A stretch of 51,922 nucleotides of DNA. It comes from JASFHF01 sp050123375 (GTDB lineage Bacteria > Pseudomonadota > Gammaproteobacteria > UBA12402). Positions 51,832 through 51,922 of the stretch are shown here, in pieces. The position numbers were made by a program, and so were the translations under genes. Location: NCBI GenBank assembly GCA_050123375.1, contig JASFHF010000010.1:1-51922 (forward strand), given 5' to 3'. Each line of letters begins with the position of its first letter. Within the stretch, counting starts at the first letter, position 1. Under the pieces are notes generated by a model. It was given only the letters and a program-made list of their open reading frames with translations. It had not been told where the DNA came from and searched no databases.

Positions 51832-51922
51832 TCATGTATGCCGCTGTCGTGATAATCATCTAAATTTGTTTGTAATTTAATTTTTTTGCCAGTAAGTTTA
51901 TCTTCAATATGCGCCTCATGTA
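51832..51922 (-). CDS. C-terminal end of an unidentified gene (start outside window)
   Basis: The minus strand at the right edge stays open for 29 codons and ends HDSGIHEHL at a TAA (51832-51834). The visible part reads like protein (HIEDKLTGKKIKLQ, TNLDDYH). Too little is present to name it. It would be convergent with the propeller gene. Confidence 0.4.

Overview
The window looks like chromosome from an AT-rich gammaproteobacterium, probably a host-associated one. Three local gene orders fit this lineage: map divergent from rpsB-tsf, argS followed by a SPOR-domain gene and hslVU, and dacA-dat-ybeD. A 1,718-residue protein with an N-terminal F-box-like motif, several uncharacterised coiled-coil, TPR and secreted proteins, and a dense load of palindromic repeats suggest a Legionellales/Coxiella-like bacterium living with eukaryotic cells. 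The genus cannot be settled from the sequence alone. No rRNA, tRNA, CRISPR array, prophage or intact transposase gene was seen.

Layout. 1-4782: translation and repair genes (tsf partial, rpsB, map, tsaD, a family-4-type uracil-DNA glycosylase). 4992-9322: argS, an FtsN-like SPOR protein, hslV, hslU. 9570-14726: a giant F-box/helical-repeat protein. 14821-22581: an HdeD-like membrane protein, engB, a DUF4143-type AAA ATPase, an acetyl-CoA hydrolase/CoA-transferase, a TPR protein and uvrD. 22881-27597: a membrane protein, then an operon of STAS protein, membrane PP2C phosphatase fused to an RsbW-like kinase, and L,D-transpeptidase, then a small secreted protein. 27690-32731: nucleoside salvage (deoB, tdk, punA) and phosphate uptake (pit plus its DUF47 partner). 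32974-38979: a CYTH protein, two unknown charged proteins, a TetR regulator, outer-membrane phospholipase A and a large secreted protein. 39147-42515: acylphosphatase, a PAP2 phosphatase and a DedA-PAP2-LssY fusion. 42577-48134: ybeD, dat, dacA, an RDD protein, two paralogous lipoproteins, birA. 48240-51922: rplY, pth, a PAP2 protein, a secreted propeller-like protein and the end of an unidentified gene.

The most unusual feature is the variety of palindromic elements. At least seven sequence families occur between genes. Three housekeeping genes (tsaD, uvrD, birA) carry a palindrome inside the reading frame, where it is translated as extra residues in an otherwise normal protein. This resembles the Rickettsia palindromic elements but involves different sequences. 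The tsaD insert has a sister copy between tsf and rpsB. Other elements supply the stop codons of tdk and one PAP2 gene, and one has expanded into a 48-bp tandem repeat next to dacA.

Other points of interest are the F-box giant protein, the secreted protein with propeller-like and alpha/alpha-toroid-like parts, a tandem PAP2 pair in which one member has lost its catalytic histidines, and three genes (argS, uvrD, PAP2) whose -10 box lies only 7-8 nt before the start codon, as expected for leaderless mRNAs.
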